Notes under the pieces: model-generated
The model's database searches: none
Seen by the model: the letters and a program-made list of their open reading frames with translations, nothing else
What the model was told of the DNA's origin: nothing
In this document: in pieces, positions 1 to 7,102 of the stretch
How positions within the stretch are numbered: the stretch's first letter is position 1
How the letters are laid out: the number at the start of each line of letters is the position of its first letter
Origin: GCA-002862325 sp036339295
GTDB lineage: Bacteria > Planctomycetota > Phycisphaerae > Phycisphaerales > SM1A02
DNA: 16,287 bases
Reading direction: 5' to 3'
Assembly: GCA_036339295.1 (NCBI GenBank)
Contig: JAYZBK010000032.1
Span: 1-16,287 of the forward strand
Position numbers and translations under genes: made by a program

Positions 1-149
1 TAGAGGTCCTGGACGTTGACGCTGACGGCGGTGCCGCCGAAGTCCTCGGTGGAGACGGAGTAGCTGACGACGTAGGCGCCGGTGATGTCGGCGGACGCGG
101 CGGCAGCGAGAACCCCGGTGCTGAGACCGGCAATGAGAGCCTTGTTCAT
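1..149 (-). CDS. Secreted PEP-CTERM-type protein, paralogue A (partial, C-terminus outside window)
   Basis: The gene starts at ATG 149 and runs off the left edge, so only the first 49 residues plus part of codon 50 are visible. They show a signal peptide (basic MNK start, hydrophobic core, cleavage probably after Ala-Ser-Ala near residue 20) and then a mature start ADITGAYVV. The next 31 residues match those of the complete gene at 605-1309 at 29 positions, so this is a tandem paralogue. Its C-terminal sorting signal is assumed from that paralogue and cannot be seen here. An AAGGGA ribosome-binding site lies 7 nt upstream of the ATG. Function is unknown; the protein is expected to be exported and anchored or secreted. 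Confidence 0.8.
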   Translation of the reverse strand, partial: MNKALIAGLSTGVLAAAASADITGAYVVSYSVSTEDFGGTAVSVNVQDL

Positions 150-266
150 TTCTTGATCCCTTTTCCCTTGGAGACCACCAGCTTCCCTACGGCTGGCGGC
201 CCTTGAATGACGTCCGGATGGCTGCCACAACGCGAGCCGTTGTCCGAACGACAGAACAGTAGCCTC

Positions 267-285
267 CAGTTGGAGGGGGTCAAAC
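267..285 (-). promoter_or_regulatory. Promoter-like block upstream of paralogue A
   Basis: On the minus strand this reads TTTGAC, four bases, then TCCAACTGG. TTGACC (284-279) resembles a -35 box, and a weak -10 candidate TACTGT follows 16 bases later. The spacer holds a dyad, CCTCCA-2 nt-TGGAGG (264-277). The same block, with 15 of 19 bases identical, lies at 1412-1430 at a similar distance from the paralogue B start. The conservation is directly visible; the promoter role is inferred. Confidence 0.4.
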
Positions 286-528
286 GAACGACGTCGATTT
301 CACGACGAGTCCTGCCGAGGTCGATGTCCGGTGCTGGAATCGGCCGCCCCGGGCCCACGGTGCCGGACCATATCGGCCCCTCGCCCTTGCTCGCATCCCG
401 GCGCGGAGAAGCTCTCGAGCCACTCCGAGACGCCGGCCCGGCGACCCGTCAAGGCTGCCCTGGGCGGGCTCGCCATCGGGGCCCGCCGGCCTGGCGGACT
501 GGTTTCGTCGCACGGCCCCGTGAAAGGA

Positions 529-558
529 CACCGCCGCAGCCCGAGGGCTGCGGCGGTG
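529..558 (-). terminator. Probable intrinsic terminator of paralogue B
   Basis: A perfect inverted repeat CACCGCCGCAGCC / GGCTGCGGCGGTG forms a 13-bp stem with a 4-nt CGAG loop. It begins 46 nt after the paralogue B stop codon. On the minus strand the stem is followed by TCCTTTCA, only a short T-rich stretch, so termination is likely but the U-tract is weak. Confidence 0.6.
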
Positions 559-604
559 GTCTTGAGCTGTGTTCACGTCAGGCGAAGGGCCTGGACGTGG
601 GTGT

Positions 605-1309
605 TCAGCCGCGGCGACGACGGGCGGCGAAGCCCGCGAGGCCGAAGAGGGCCATCGCACCGGGGGCGGGGATGTTCACGGTGAACTGACCCTGCTCGCC
701 GGGGGTGCCGAGACCCTGGTTCCAGGTGACCTCGAGGGTCGATCCTTCGAGGCTGAAGTCGCCGTCGTAGGAGAAGCGACCGATGAGCACGCCGAGGCCG
801 GTGCCTCCACCGGGGGCGGCGACATCGCCGACCTGGCCGTTGAGGTTCGGCGGGCTGCTGTTGAACCAGCCACCATTGGCGCCGGGGGCGACGGCGTTGT
901 TGCCACCGAAGTTCGGGTCGAGGCCGGTGCCGGAGCCGGCGCCGGGAGCCTGCTCGGGCATGAGCGTGCCCTGGGCGAAGCCACCAACGGTGACGAACGA
1001 GTCGGCCATCCGAAGGGCCGGGGTGTCGAAGATGCTGCCGAGGTTGTTCGGAAGCCATCCGGTACCGGTCGCGCTCTGGAAGTACGAGACGTTTCCGGAG
1101 CCGCCCATGTTGAAGTTGTAGACGTTCAGGGCGACATCGGCAGCGTCGTCGGACGACAGGTAGAGGTCCTGGACGTTGACGTTGACCGCGGCGCCGCCGA
1201 AGTCTTCGGTCGACACGGAGTAACTGACGACGTAGGCGCCGGTGATGTCGGCGGAGGCGGTGGCGGCCACGATCGAAGCGAGGCCGAGACCAAGGGCACA
1301 GGTCTTCAT
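605..1309 (-). CDS. Secreted PEP-CTERM-type protein, paralogue B
   Basis: A complete 234-residue exported protein of unknown function. Residues 1-20 form a signal peptide with probable cleavage after ATASA. The mature part is rich in Gly, Asn, Ala and Ser, as in secreted beta-rich surface proteins. The C-terminus (213-234) reads IPAPGAMALFGL, then a Gly-Ala helix and four arginines. This is the three-part layout of PEP-CTERM sorting signals (Pro-rich motif, hydrophobic helix, Arg cluster), with PAP in place of PEP. Exosortase-type processing is inferred from that layout. I chose ATG 1309 over the in-frame GTG at 1324 because GAGGA sits 8 nt before the ATG and the signal peptide then begins cleanly with MKT. 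Only the N-terminal third can be compared with paralogue A. Confidence 0.85.
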   Translation of the reverse strand: MKTCALGLGLASIVAATASADITGAYVVSYSVSTEDFGGAAVNVNVQDLYLSSDDAADVALNVYNFNMGGSGNVSYFQSATGTGWLPNNLGSIFDTPALRMADSFVTVGGFAQGTLMPEQAPGAGSGTGLDPNFGGNNAVAPGANGGWFNSSPPNLNGQVGDVAAPGGGTGLGVLIGRFSYDGDFSLEGSTLEVTWNQGLGTPGEQGQFTVNIPAPGAMALFGLAGFAARRRRG

Positions 1310-1411
1310 CTTGCTATTCCTCACGAATTAAGGGGGGAACCTTTATTCGGAAGGGACCGGGTCGCCCCGTTGGCGGCCTGAATCCCCTCCCACTTACGGC
1401 AAACATGCGAC

Positions 1412-1430
1412 CCAGTCGGATCGAGTCAAA
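1412..1430 (-). promoter_or_regulatory. Promoter-like block upstream of paralogue B
   Basis: On the minus strand this reads TTTGAC, four bases, then TCCGACTGG. It is the counterpart of the block before paralogue A. TTGACT (1429-1424) may be the -35 box, with a weak -10 candidate CATGTT (1407-1402) 16 bases later. The spacer again holds a dyad, CGATCC-GACT-GGGTCG, with one non-Watson-Crick position. Confidence 0.4.
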
Positions 1431-1471
1431 TGACAGATCGGCATCCGGGCGGTTTTTGCCCCATCGACACG

Positions 1472-1496
1472 GGGGCTTCCGTCGACCGGAAGCCCC
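1472..1496 (-). terminator. Hairpin downstream of miaB
   Basis: GGGGCTTCCG / CGGAAGCCCC form a perfect 10-bp stem with a 5-nt TCGAC loop, 112 nt after the miaB stop. No T-tract follows on either strand, so intrinsic termination is doubtful. Its position between miaB and the next promoter fits a transcript end or a 3' stabilising structure. Confidence 0.35.
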
Positions 1497-1608
1497 TGGG
1501 GGGCTGATCGGCGATCTCAACTGCCTGAGAGGTCTGGGTTTCCGTCACCATCCGCCTGCTGGCGGGTCATGATGGTTATCGGAATTTTGTCGATCCTGAC
1601 GTGCGAAT

Positions 1609-3210
1609 TCAGGGCCCGAGCAGGCGGCCTCGGAGAAGGAGGGGCCCGCTGGACTCGATCCCGACCCGGCGGATCGAGCCCACGGACTCCCGGGCCGCCT
1701 CGAGGTCGTCGACCTCGAACACCGTGATGAGGTCGCCCGGCGTCCGTCCACTGACCTGGACCGCCCGGGGACCCGAGGTGGCGGTGCTCGGCGAGGCCGA
1801 CCCGGCAGGAGCGAGCCCGGTTCCGAGCCGGACCCGGCCGTCCGCTCCCGAGACCGCGGGGCTCGGGGCCCGTTCGGTCACGCGCTCGACGAGGACGTCC
1901 ACCTCTCGACCGACCCAGCCCGCATGCACGTCGGCACCGATCTCGGCCTGGAGGGCCAGCAGCTCGTTGTTCCTCGCCCGCTTCACCTCGTCCGGGACGT
2001 CGTCCGGGAATCGGTCGATCGCCACCGTGCCCGGGCGGGGGGAGTACTTGAAGATGAAGTTGTTCTTGAACGGCACCCGCCGCATGAGCGATTTCGTGGC
2101 TTCGAAGTCCTCGTCGGTCTCCGTCGGGAACCCGACGATGATGTCGCCGGCGATGCAGGCGTCGGGGAGCCGATCCCGGACCCGGTCGATGAAATCGAGG
2201 TACTCCTCGACCGTGTAGCCGCGGTTCATGAGCTTCAGGATGCGGTTCGACCCACTCTGCACCGGAACGTGGAGGTAGGGGCAGATCCGCGGTCGGGCGG
2301 CCATGACGTCCAGGACGTCGTCGCCGAAGTCGCGGGGATAGCTCGTGAGGAACCGGAGCCTCGGCAGCTCGGGGACCTCGTCGTGGATCCGGGCCAGGAG
2401 GCCCGCGAAGGTGGTCGTGTCGGGGTCGTCGAGCACCTCGTTCCGGAACGCCGCGAGGCCCGGCCCGACCTGGGGGCGTTCGACCCCGTCGATGGTGAGG
2501 GCCGTCCCGTGGGTGTAGCGGTAGTGATTCACGGTCTGCCCGAGCAGCGTGATCTCCTGCACCCCGCTGGCGGCCAGTCGACGGCATTCCTCGACGATGC
2601 CGTCGGGCGGCCGGTGGATCTCCGCCCCGCGGGTGTGGGGCACGACGCAGTAGGTGCAGAACTTGTTGCAGCCCCGCGTGATCCGGACGTAGGCCGATCG
2701 GCTCCGCCCCGCGGCCTTGTCGGGATCGAAGAGCCGCCCCAGGTCGAGGGACTCGAGGTCGTCCGCCGCCGCCGAGAGGGCCGCCGACCGTCGGGAGGTG
2801 TTGCCCGCGAGGGCCACTCGCTCGAGGCCCGTCGCCTCGCCGTTCGCCGTTCGCGAGGCATTGTCGATGAGGAGCGGAAGCTTGTCGAGCTCGCCCGGGC
2901 CGCAGAGAAGGTCGATCTGGGGATGCCGGCGGAGCATGTCCGTGCCGTCGCGTTCGGCCATGCACCCGAGGACGCCGACGAGGAGCTCCTCGCCCTCGCG
3001 CTTCCGGACGCCCGCGAGTCCGATCCGGCTGAACGCCTTGTTCTCCGCCTGCTCCCGCACGCTGCAGGTGTTGTAGAGAAGGATCGACGCCTGGCCCGGA
3101 TCCTCCGTGAACCGGTATCCGAGGGCCTCCAGCTGGCCACGGACGAGCTCGCTGTCGAGCTCGTTCATCTGACACCCGAAGGTCTCGAGGTATACCGTTC
3201 GGTCGGACAC
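1609..3210 (-). CDS. miaB: tRNA-2-methylthio-N6-dimethylallyladenosine synthase (MiaB)
   Basis: Radical-SAM methylthiotransferase that modifies A37 of tRNAs reading UNN codons, using two [4Fe-4S] clusters. The N-terminal domain has the three cluster cysteines C13 (FGCQMN), C49 (NTCSVRE) and C83 (LGCMAE). The radical-SAM motif GCNKFCTYCVVPHTRG supplies C181, C185 and C188. The HVPVQSGS and GFPTET motifs follow, and a TRAM-like RNA-binding domain ends the protein. The start is GTG 3210, with GGAG 7 nt upstream; the in-frame ATG at 3309 would add 33 Pro/Arg-rich residues lacking family similarity. At 533 residues it is longer than the usual 430-480. Extra segments lie between the cluster domain and the radical-SAM core (about 115-172), after the HYRYTHG motif, and inside the TRAM region. 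Paralogue MtaB is less likely given the VVPHTRG and NTCSVRE signatures. Confidence 0.95.
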   Translation of the reverse strand: MSDRTVYLETFGCQMNELDSELVRGQLEALGYRFTEDPGQASILLYNTCSVREQAENKAFSRIGLAGVRKREGEELLVGVLGCMAERDGTDMLRRHPQIDLLCGPGELDKLPLLIDNASRTANGEATGLERVALAGNTSRRSAALSAAADDLESLDLGRLFDPDKAAGRSRSAYVRITRGCNKFCTYCVVPHTRGAEIHRPPDGIVEECRRLAASGVQEITLLGQTVNHYRYTHGTALTIDGVERPQVGPGLAAFRNEVLDDPDTTTFAGLLARIHDEVPELPRLRFLTSYPRDFGDDVLDVMAARPRICPYLHVPVQSGSNRILKLMNRGYTVEEYLDFIDRVRDRLPDACIAGDIIVGFPTETDEDFEATKSLMRRVPFKNNFIFKYSPRPGTVAIDRFPDDVPDEVKRARNNELLALQAEIGADVHAGWVGREVDVLVERVTERAPSPAVSGADGRVRLGTGLAPAGSASPSTATSGPRAVQVSGRTPGDLITVFEVDDLEAARESVGSIRRVGIESSGPLLLRGRLLGP

Positions 3211-3249
3211 GGTCGGACTCCGCTGCGGTGGAGGGGGAGACGGAGCCCG

Positions 3250-3258
3250 AGGGTAGCA
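3250..3258 (-). promoter_or_regulatory. Extended -10-like element of miaB
   Basis: The minus strand reads TGCTACCCT, a TGnTAnnnT extended -10 form, about 40 nt before GTG 3210. No good -35 box is visible. Directly upstream is a near-perfect dyad GGTCGG-1 nt-CCGACC (3260-3272), which could be an operator in this 97-bp divergent region. Confidence 0.35.
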
Positions 3259-3307
3259 CGGTCGGGCCGACCTCCACCGTTCCGGTCGATCACCAGGAGT
3301 CCGGATC

Positions 3308-3424
3308 ATGCCGTTCAGCCGGGAGGAGCTCGTCGGACTGGTGCTCGTGGGTGTCGCCCTCGCCGTCCTCGTCGGCGGCTACATGGTGATCTCGCGACGA
3401 AAGGGCTGGATGCGCGAGGACTGA
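3308..3424 (+). CDS. 38-residue single-span membrane microprotein
   Basis: This small gene encodes a charged N-terminus (MPFSREE), one hydrophobic segment (about residues 8-28, rich in Val, Leu and Gly) and a basic then acidic tail (SRRKGWMRED). The topology is predicted N-out, C-in from the positive charges after the segment. AGGAG lies 8 nt upstream of the ATG, which strongly supports translation. It diverges from miaB and precedes the ftsW-like gene by 51 nt, so co-transcription with the cell-wall genes is likely. I recognise no family; it is too short for FtsL or FtsB. A role in division is only a guess from position. Confidence 0.7.
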   Translation: MPFSREELVGLVLVGVALAVLVGGYMVISRRKGWMRED

Positions 3425-3475
3425 CCCGCCCGTGATCTGGAGCCCCGGCCTCCGACGGGCCGATGACCTCCATGC

Positions 3476-4828
3476 ATGCGTGCCGGTCAGATCATCGGAG
3501 TCCTGGTCCTCACCCTCTTCGTCTTCGGGGTGGTGATGGTCGCATCCGCCGGCCTGCGACCCCTCGCGCGGGCGGGGGCGATGATCGAGGTCGATCCGGA
3601 CACCGGCCGCCACCAGTACGTGGATCGCGGGTCCTCGGCCGAGCGGGCGGAAGGCACGGCCTCCGAACCCAGCCGGGCGTCCGATCTCGGCGGACGGCAG
3701 GTCCTCGACACCCTGCTGGGCCGGGAGGGCCGGATGGCCATGATGGCGATGCTCGCCCTCGCCATCGGGGCCCTCGTCCCCGTGGAGCGGCTGGCCGCCC
3801 TCACGGGCCTTGCCTCGCCCGCGATCTGGCTGATGGTGTTCATCCTCGTGCTGCAGTCGCTCACCCTGGTGATGGGGGTGGAGGTCCACGGGGCCGTCCG
3901 CTGGCTCCAGCTGGGGGGAATCCAGTTCCAGCCCAGCGAGGTGGCCAAGTGGGGGCTGCCCGCGATCGTCGCCTGGCACTGCGTGAGGCACGCCGACGAG
4001 ATGCGGCGGTTCCTGACGGGGCTCCTCCCGCCCCTCGTGCTCGTCGCCGTGGTCTGTGCCCTGATCGCGAAGGAGGATCTCGGGACCGCCGTGCTCGTGA
4101 TGCTCGTCTGCACCACGATGCTGCTCGTCGCGGGAGCCCGGTTCGTCCACGTCGGTGCGCTCGCCCCGATCGGGGGACTCGCCTTCGTCGGCTTCGTGAT
4201 GATGGAGGAATACCGGCAGCGGCGGATCACCGCCTTCCTGTCCCCGTTCGACGAGGTCAACGCGGGCGACGCCTCCTACCAGCTGATCCAGTCGATGGGC
4301 GCGATCGCCGGTGGCGGCTTCGGCGGCCGAGGACTCGGCAACTCGCTCCAGAAGTTCGACTACCTGCCCTTCGATCACACCGACTTCATCTTCGCGATCA
4401 TCTGCGAGGAGCTCGGCTTCTTCGGCGCCGCCCTGGTCATCGGGGCGCTCGTGGGCATCCTCTGGGCCGGCATGGCCATCGTCACCGGTCGCTCGTCGCC
4501 GGCGGCGAGTGACGAGTCGCTCGCCCGCGAGGCGGTTCCGGCGTTCTCCCGGCTCTACGGCTTCGGGATCCTCCTGACCTTCGGCCTCCAGGCGGTCATC
4601 AACGTCGCCGTCGTGACGGGGCTCGCCCCGACCAAGGGCATCGCGCTCCCCCTGGTGAGCCAGGGGGGGACGGGATGGATCCTCTCGGCGTTCTGTCTCG
4701 GGCTCGTGATCTCGATGGACCGACGCGCCTGGGTGGTGAGCCGCCGGGCGGGCCTGGTCGTCGATGAACTCGAGGAGGCCGTCGACCCTGCGACCGAGGC
4801 GGGTGTTCCGGCGTTCGGGAAGGGGTGA
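3476..4828 (+). CDS. ftsW: SEDS-family peptidoglycan glycosyltransferase, FtsW type
   Basis: Polytopic inner-membrane polymerase that joins lipid II into septal glycan strands together with a class B penicillin-binding protein. The 450-residue protein has about ten membrane spans. It carries the SEDS signatures VRWLQLGGIQFQPSEVAK (141-158), the GGGFGGRGLGNSLQK loop (279-293), HTDFIFA with Asp303 at the catalytic aspartate position, CEELG, and the GIALPLVSQGGTG block (388-400). FtsW is preferred over RodA because murG follows directly. Upstream of the ATG an in-frame TGA leaves only 9 nt, fixing the start although no good ribosome-binding site is seen. Two oddities are a hydrophilic stretch of about 55 residues (27-83) after the first span and LPFDHTDF in place of the usual LPE-x-HTDF. 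Confidence 0.92.
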   Translation: MRAGQIIGVLVLTLFVFGVVMVASAGLRPLARAGAMIEVDPDTGRHQYVDRGSSAERAEGTASEPSRASDLGGRQVLDTLLGREGRMAMMAMLALAIGALVPVERLAALTGLASPAIWLMVFILVLQSLTLVMGVEVHGAVRWLQLGGIQFQPSEVAKWGLPAIVAWHCVRHADEMRRFLTGLLPPLVLVAVVCALIAKEDLGTAVLVMLVCTTMLLVAGARFVHVGALAPIGGLAFVGFVMMEEYRQRRITAFLSPFDEVNAGDASYQLIQSMGAIAGGGFGGRGLGNSLQKFDYLPFDHTDFIFAIICEELGFFGAALVIGALVGILWAGMAIVTGRSSPAASDESLAREAVPAFSRLYGFGILLTFGLQAVINVAVVTGLAPTKGIALPLVSQGGTGWILSAFCLGLVISMDRRAWVVSRRAGLVVDELEEAVDPATEAGVPAFGKG

Positions 4829-5922
4829 TGGCCCGTCGGGTCGTCCACTTCGTCGGGGGCGGGACCGGGGGAACCGTCGGTCCGGGCATCGCGATCGCCG
4901 AGCGACTCCGGGAGCGGGATCCCCACCTGGACATCCGATTCACCTGCTCGGATCGCCCCGTCGATCGGCGGTTGCTCGATCCCGGCGACTGGACCGCGAT
5001 CCCGACGCCCGCCCGAAGTCCCTCGCGGCGACCGATCGAGGCCTGGCGGTTCCTTCGAGGGTGGCGGGCGACCCGACGGATCTTCGGGCATGCCCTCGCG
5101 GAGTCCGACGGACCACGACGCGTGGTCGCCCTCGGAGGCTTCGTCTGCCCGCCCGCGGTGCTCGAGGCATCTCGTCGGCGGGTGCCGGTCGATCTCGTGA
5201 ACCTCGACGCGGTGGTGGGGCGAGCCAACCGGTTCGTCGCCCGGCGGGCGGACCGGGTCTTCTCCGCGGTGCCCGCGGACCTGCGGCTCGATCAACCGCC
5301 GGTCGGCGTGCCCCTGCGACGCGCCTCGCTGCCGGCGGGCTCGCCGGCCGACGCCCGGACCGCGCTGGGGCTCGACCCCGACCGGCGAACCCTGCTCGTG
5401 ACCGGCGCCTCGCAGGGGGCGCGATCGATCGACGAATTCATCGCCGACTTCGCCCGGACCGCCGCCGACGGTCTTGCCGGTTGGCAGGTGAGCCACCTCG
5501 CGGGCGGCGGGATCGAACGACTCGAGGCGGCGTACCGCGACGCCGCGGTTCCCGCGACCGTGCGGCCGTTCCTCGAGGGCATGGGCCTGGCGTGGACCGC
5601 CGCCGACCTTGCGATCAGCCGGGGAGGCGCGAGCTCGGTCGCCGAGATCTCCGAGAGCCGGACGCCGGCGATCATCCTGCCGTACCCCTGGCATGCCGAC
5701 CGGCACCAGGCCCGGAACGCGGAGGCACTGGCCGAGCTCGGTCTCGTCGAGATCCTCGACGATCCGTCGACGGGGGACGTGGCCTCGCGTCGCCTCGACG
5801 AGGCGCTGCGGCGGCTCCTCTCGGATCCCGCCGAACTCGATCGCCGCCGCGACGCCGTGCCACGGTCGGGGATCGACGCCGCGGACCGGCTGGCGGCGCT
5901 CGTCCTCGAACGGCTCGCCTGA
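4828..5922 (+). CDS. murG: MurG-like UDP-GlcNAc:lipid I N-acetylglucosaminyltransferase (divergent)
   Basis: Membrane-associated GT-B glycosyltransferase that adds GlcNAc to lipid I to make lipid II. The 364-residue protein has the N-terminal GGGTGG loop (10-15), the VALGGFV segment (100-106), the nucleotide-loop VTGASQGA (191-198), and the C-terminal donor site SRGGASSVAE (264-273) with HQARNAEAL (293-301). Its start overlaps the ftsW stop (TGATG), and an in-frame GTG three bases earlier is an alternative. Several positions differ from typical MurG. The His of GGTGGH is Thr16, and the HEQN segment before the acceptor site reads DLVNLD. Donor-site residues Glu273, Gln294 and Asn297 are intact. 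Coupling to ftsW supports the MurG role; a related glycosyltransferase with altered acceptor preference cannot be excluded. Confidence 0.85.
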   Translation: MARRVVHFVGGGTGGTVGPGIAIAERLRERDPHLDIRFTCSDRPVDRRLLDPGDWTAIPTPARSPSRRPIEAWRFLRGWRATRRIFGHALAESDGPRRVVALGGFVCPPAVLEASRRRVPVDLVNLDAVVGRANRFVARRADRVFSAVPADLRLDQPPVGVPLRRASLPAGSPADARTALGLDPDRRTLLVTGASQGARSIDEFIADFARTAADGLAGWQVSHLAGGGIERLEAAYRDAAVPATVRPFLEGMGLAWTAADLAISRGGASSVAEISESRTPAIILPYPWHADRHQARNAEALAELGLVEILDDPSTGDVASRRLDEALRRLLSDPAELDRRRDAVPRSGIDAADRLAALVLERLA

Positions 5923-5934
5923 CGGGGCTTCGAG

Positions 5935-7002
5935 TCAGCTCGCCTGGGAGAGCCAGGCGGCGAGGAGATCCACGGTGGCGACCGCGTCGGACTTCCTCAT
6001 GGATTCGGTCACGGTGTGGATGTAGCGGGTGCCCGAGGTCAGGGCGATGCAGCGGGCACCGGCCCCCGATCGCTGGATGGCCCCGCCGTCCTGGCCGCCC
6101 CGGGGCAGGATCACCCGCTGGTGCGCGATCCGGTGCTTGCGGGCGACCGCACAGAACTCCTCCACGAGTCCATGGTCGGCGATCATCGAGGAGTCCTGCA
6201 CCATGATCGCGGCGCCGTCGCCCTGGCGGGAGACCCGCTGGGTCGCATTCACGCCGGGGGTGTCGCAGGCGAGCGTCACGTCGAGGCCGATGCCGTAGTC
6301 GGCTCCGACCTGGTTCGCGGCGGTCATGGCCCCGCGAAGTCCGACCTCCTCCTGCACGGTGAAGGCCACGACGATGTCGACGGCGTGTCGCGCCGCCGCG
6401 TTGCGGGCGCGGTCGAGCTTCCGAACGGCCTCGATCGCGGTCCAGCAGGCGAAGCGGTTGTCGAGCGCCTTGGAGACGACGGTCTCGGGCTGCTCGAGGA
6501 ACGGCTCGTGCATCACCACGAAGTCGCCCACCTTCACGGTCTTGGCGACCTTGTCGGCGGGCATGCCGAGGTCGATGAAGAACTCCTCGACGCCCGGGAC
6601 CCGGTTCCGCTCGTTCGCGTCGGAGATGTGGATCGGCTTGCCGCCGGGGTTCATCACGCCCTCCAGATCGCCCTTGCCGGTGCAGACCAGCACCCGCCGA
6701 GAGAAGAGGTTGCGGGTGTCGAATCCGCCCGCCGGATTGACCCAGAGGAAGCCGTCGTCGTCGATGTGCCGGACGTAGAAGCCGATCTCGTCCATGTGGG
6801 CCGCGATCAGGACCGTGCTCGCGGCGCCACGTCCCCGTCGCTTGCGGGTGGCCTTCCGCGTGGCGAGCAGGTTGCCCAGCGGATCCACCTCGAGCTCGTC
6901 GAACAACCCGTCGATCTCCTGCTCGATGCACTCCCGGACCCGCTCCTCGCGGCCGGGGATTCCGGGGATCTCGCACAGACGCTTGAGCAGATCGACGTTC
7001 AT
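5935..7002 (-). CDS. M42 family metallopeptidase (glutamyl aminopeptidase/endoglucanase-M type)
   Basis: Cytosolic dinuclear-zinc aminopeptidase, normally a large oligomer that trims short peptides; members are often misnamed endoglucanases. The 355-residue length fits the family. Expected metal and catalytic residues are present in order: His69 in AAHMDEIG, Asp71 of the same motif, Asp181 in KALDNR, Glu218-Glu219 in VQEEVGLRG, Asp241 in GLDVT and His329 in RYIHTV. GGQDGGAIQ (302-310) is the usual conserved block before the last ligand. The ATG has GGAG 8 nt upstream. Its 3' end meets murG convergently with only 12 nt between stops. Substrate specificity (Glu/Asp or broad) cannot be told from the sequence. 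Confidence 0.93.
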   Translation of the reverse strand: MNVDLLKRLCEIPGIPGREERVRECIEQEIDGLFDELEVDPLGNLLATRKATRKRRGRGAASTVLIAAHMDEIGFYVRHIDDDGFLWVNPAGGFDTRNLFSRRVLVCTGKGDLEGVMNPGGKPIHISDANERNRVPGVEEFFIDLGMPADKVAKTVKVGDFVVMHEPFLEQPETVVSKALDNRFACWTAIEAVRKLDRARNAAARHAVDIVVAFTVQEEVGLRGAMTAANQVGADYGIGLDVTLACDTPGVNATQRVSRQGDGAAIMVQDSSMIADHGLVEEFCAVARKHRIAHQRVILPRGGQDGGAIQRSGAGARCIALTSGTRYIHTVTESMRKSDAVATVDLLAAWLSQAS

Positions 7003-7060
7003 CTCGGAGGCTCCATGGTTCGGGTTCGAAGGCGGGGCACGGGGTCGCCCGGCCGACCTC

Positions 7061-7066
7061 AGGGTA
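7061..7066 (-). promoter_or_regulatory. -10-like element of the M42 peptidase gene
   Basis: The minus strand reads CGCTACCCTGAGG, with TACCCT about 58 nt before ATG 7002. It repeats the GCTACCCT core found before miaB. No clear -35 box was found. Confidence 0.25.
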
Positions 7067-7102
7067 GCGACCGGGACCGGGGACGGTCTCGGTGCGTCCG
7101 CC

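Larger units (their letters stand above)
150..604. other. Intergenic region between the two tandem paralogues
   Basis: These 455 bases hold no convincing gene; open frames here have no family features or ribosome-binding sites. Going down the minus strand the region carries a strong hairpin (529-558), probably the terminator of the upstream paralogue. It then has a promoter-like block (267-285) and a leader of roughly 110 nt before paralogue A. A weak imperfect hairpin (about 176-199) in the leader was seen but has no supporting feature. Confidence 0.6.
1310..1608. other. Intergenic region between miaB and paralogue B
   Basis: This stretch of 299 bases has no supported gene. It contains a 10-bp hairpin (1472-1496), probably marking the end of the miaB transcript, and a promoter-like block for paralogue B (1412-1430). 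A leader of about 90-100 nt follows, ending in a GAGGA ribosome-binding site just before ATG 1309. Confidence 0.55.

Noticed and set aside
3201..3218. Two direct copies of GGTCGGAC at the miaB start
   Set aside because: One copy lies in codons of miaB, and two copies of an 8-base word in GC-rich DNA are not enough to call a binding site.
1517..3277. A 586-codon open frame on the minus strand overlapping miaB in another frame
   Set aside because: It is Pro/Arg/Gly-rich with no family motif, while the miaB frame has all cluster cysteines. Long shadow frames are expected at this GC content.
1924..3435. A 503-codon plus-strand open frame antisense to miaB
   Set aside because: Its composition (repeated Val, Glu, Arg, Asp) is typical of the antisense of a GC-rich gene, and no ribosome-binding site or domain is seen.
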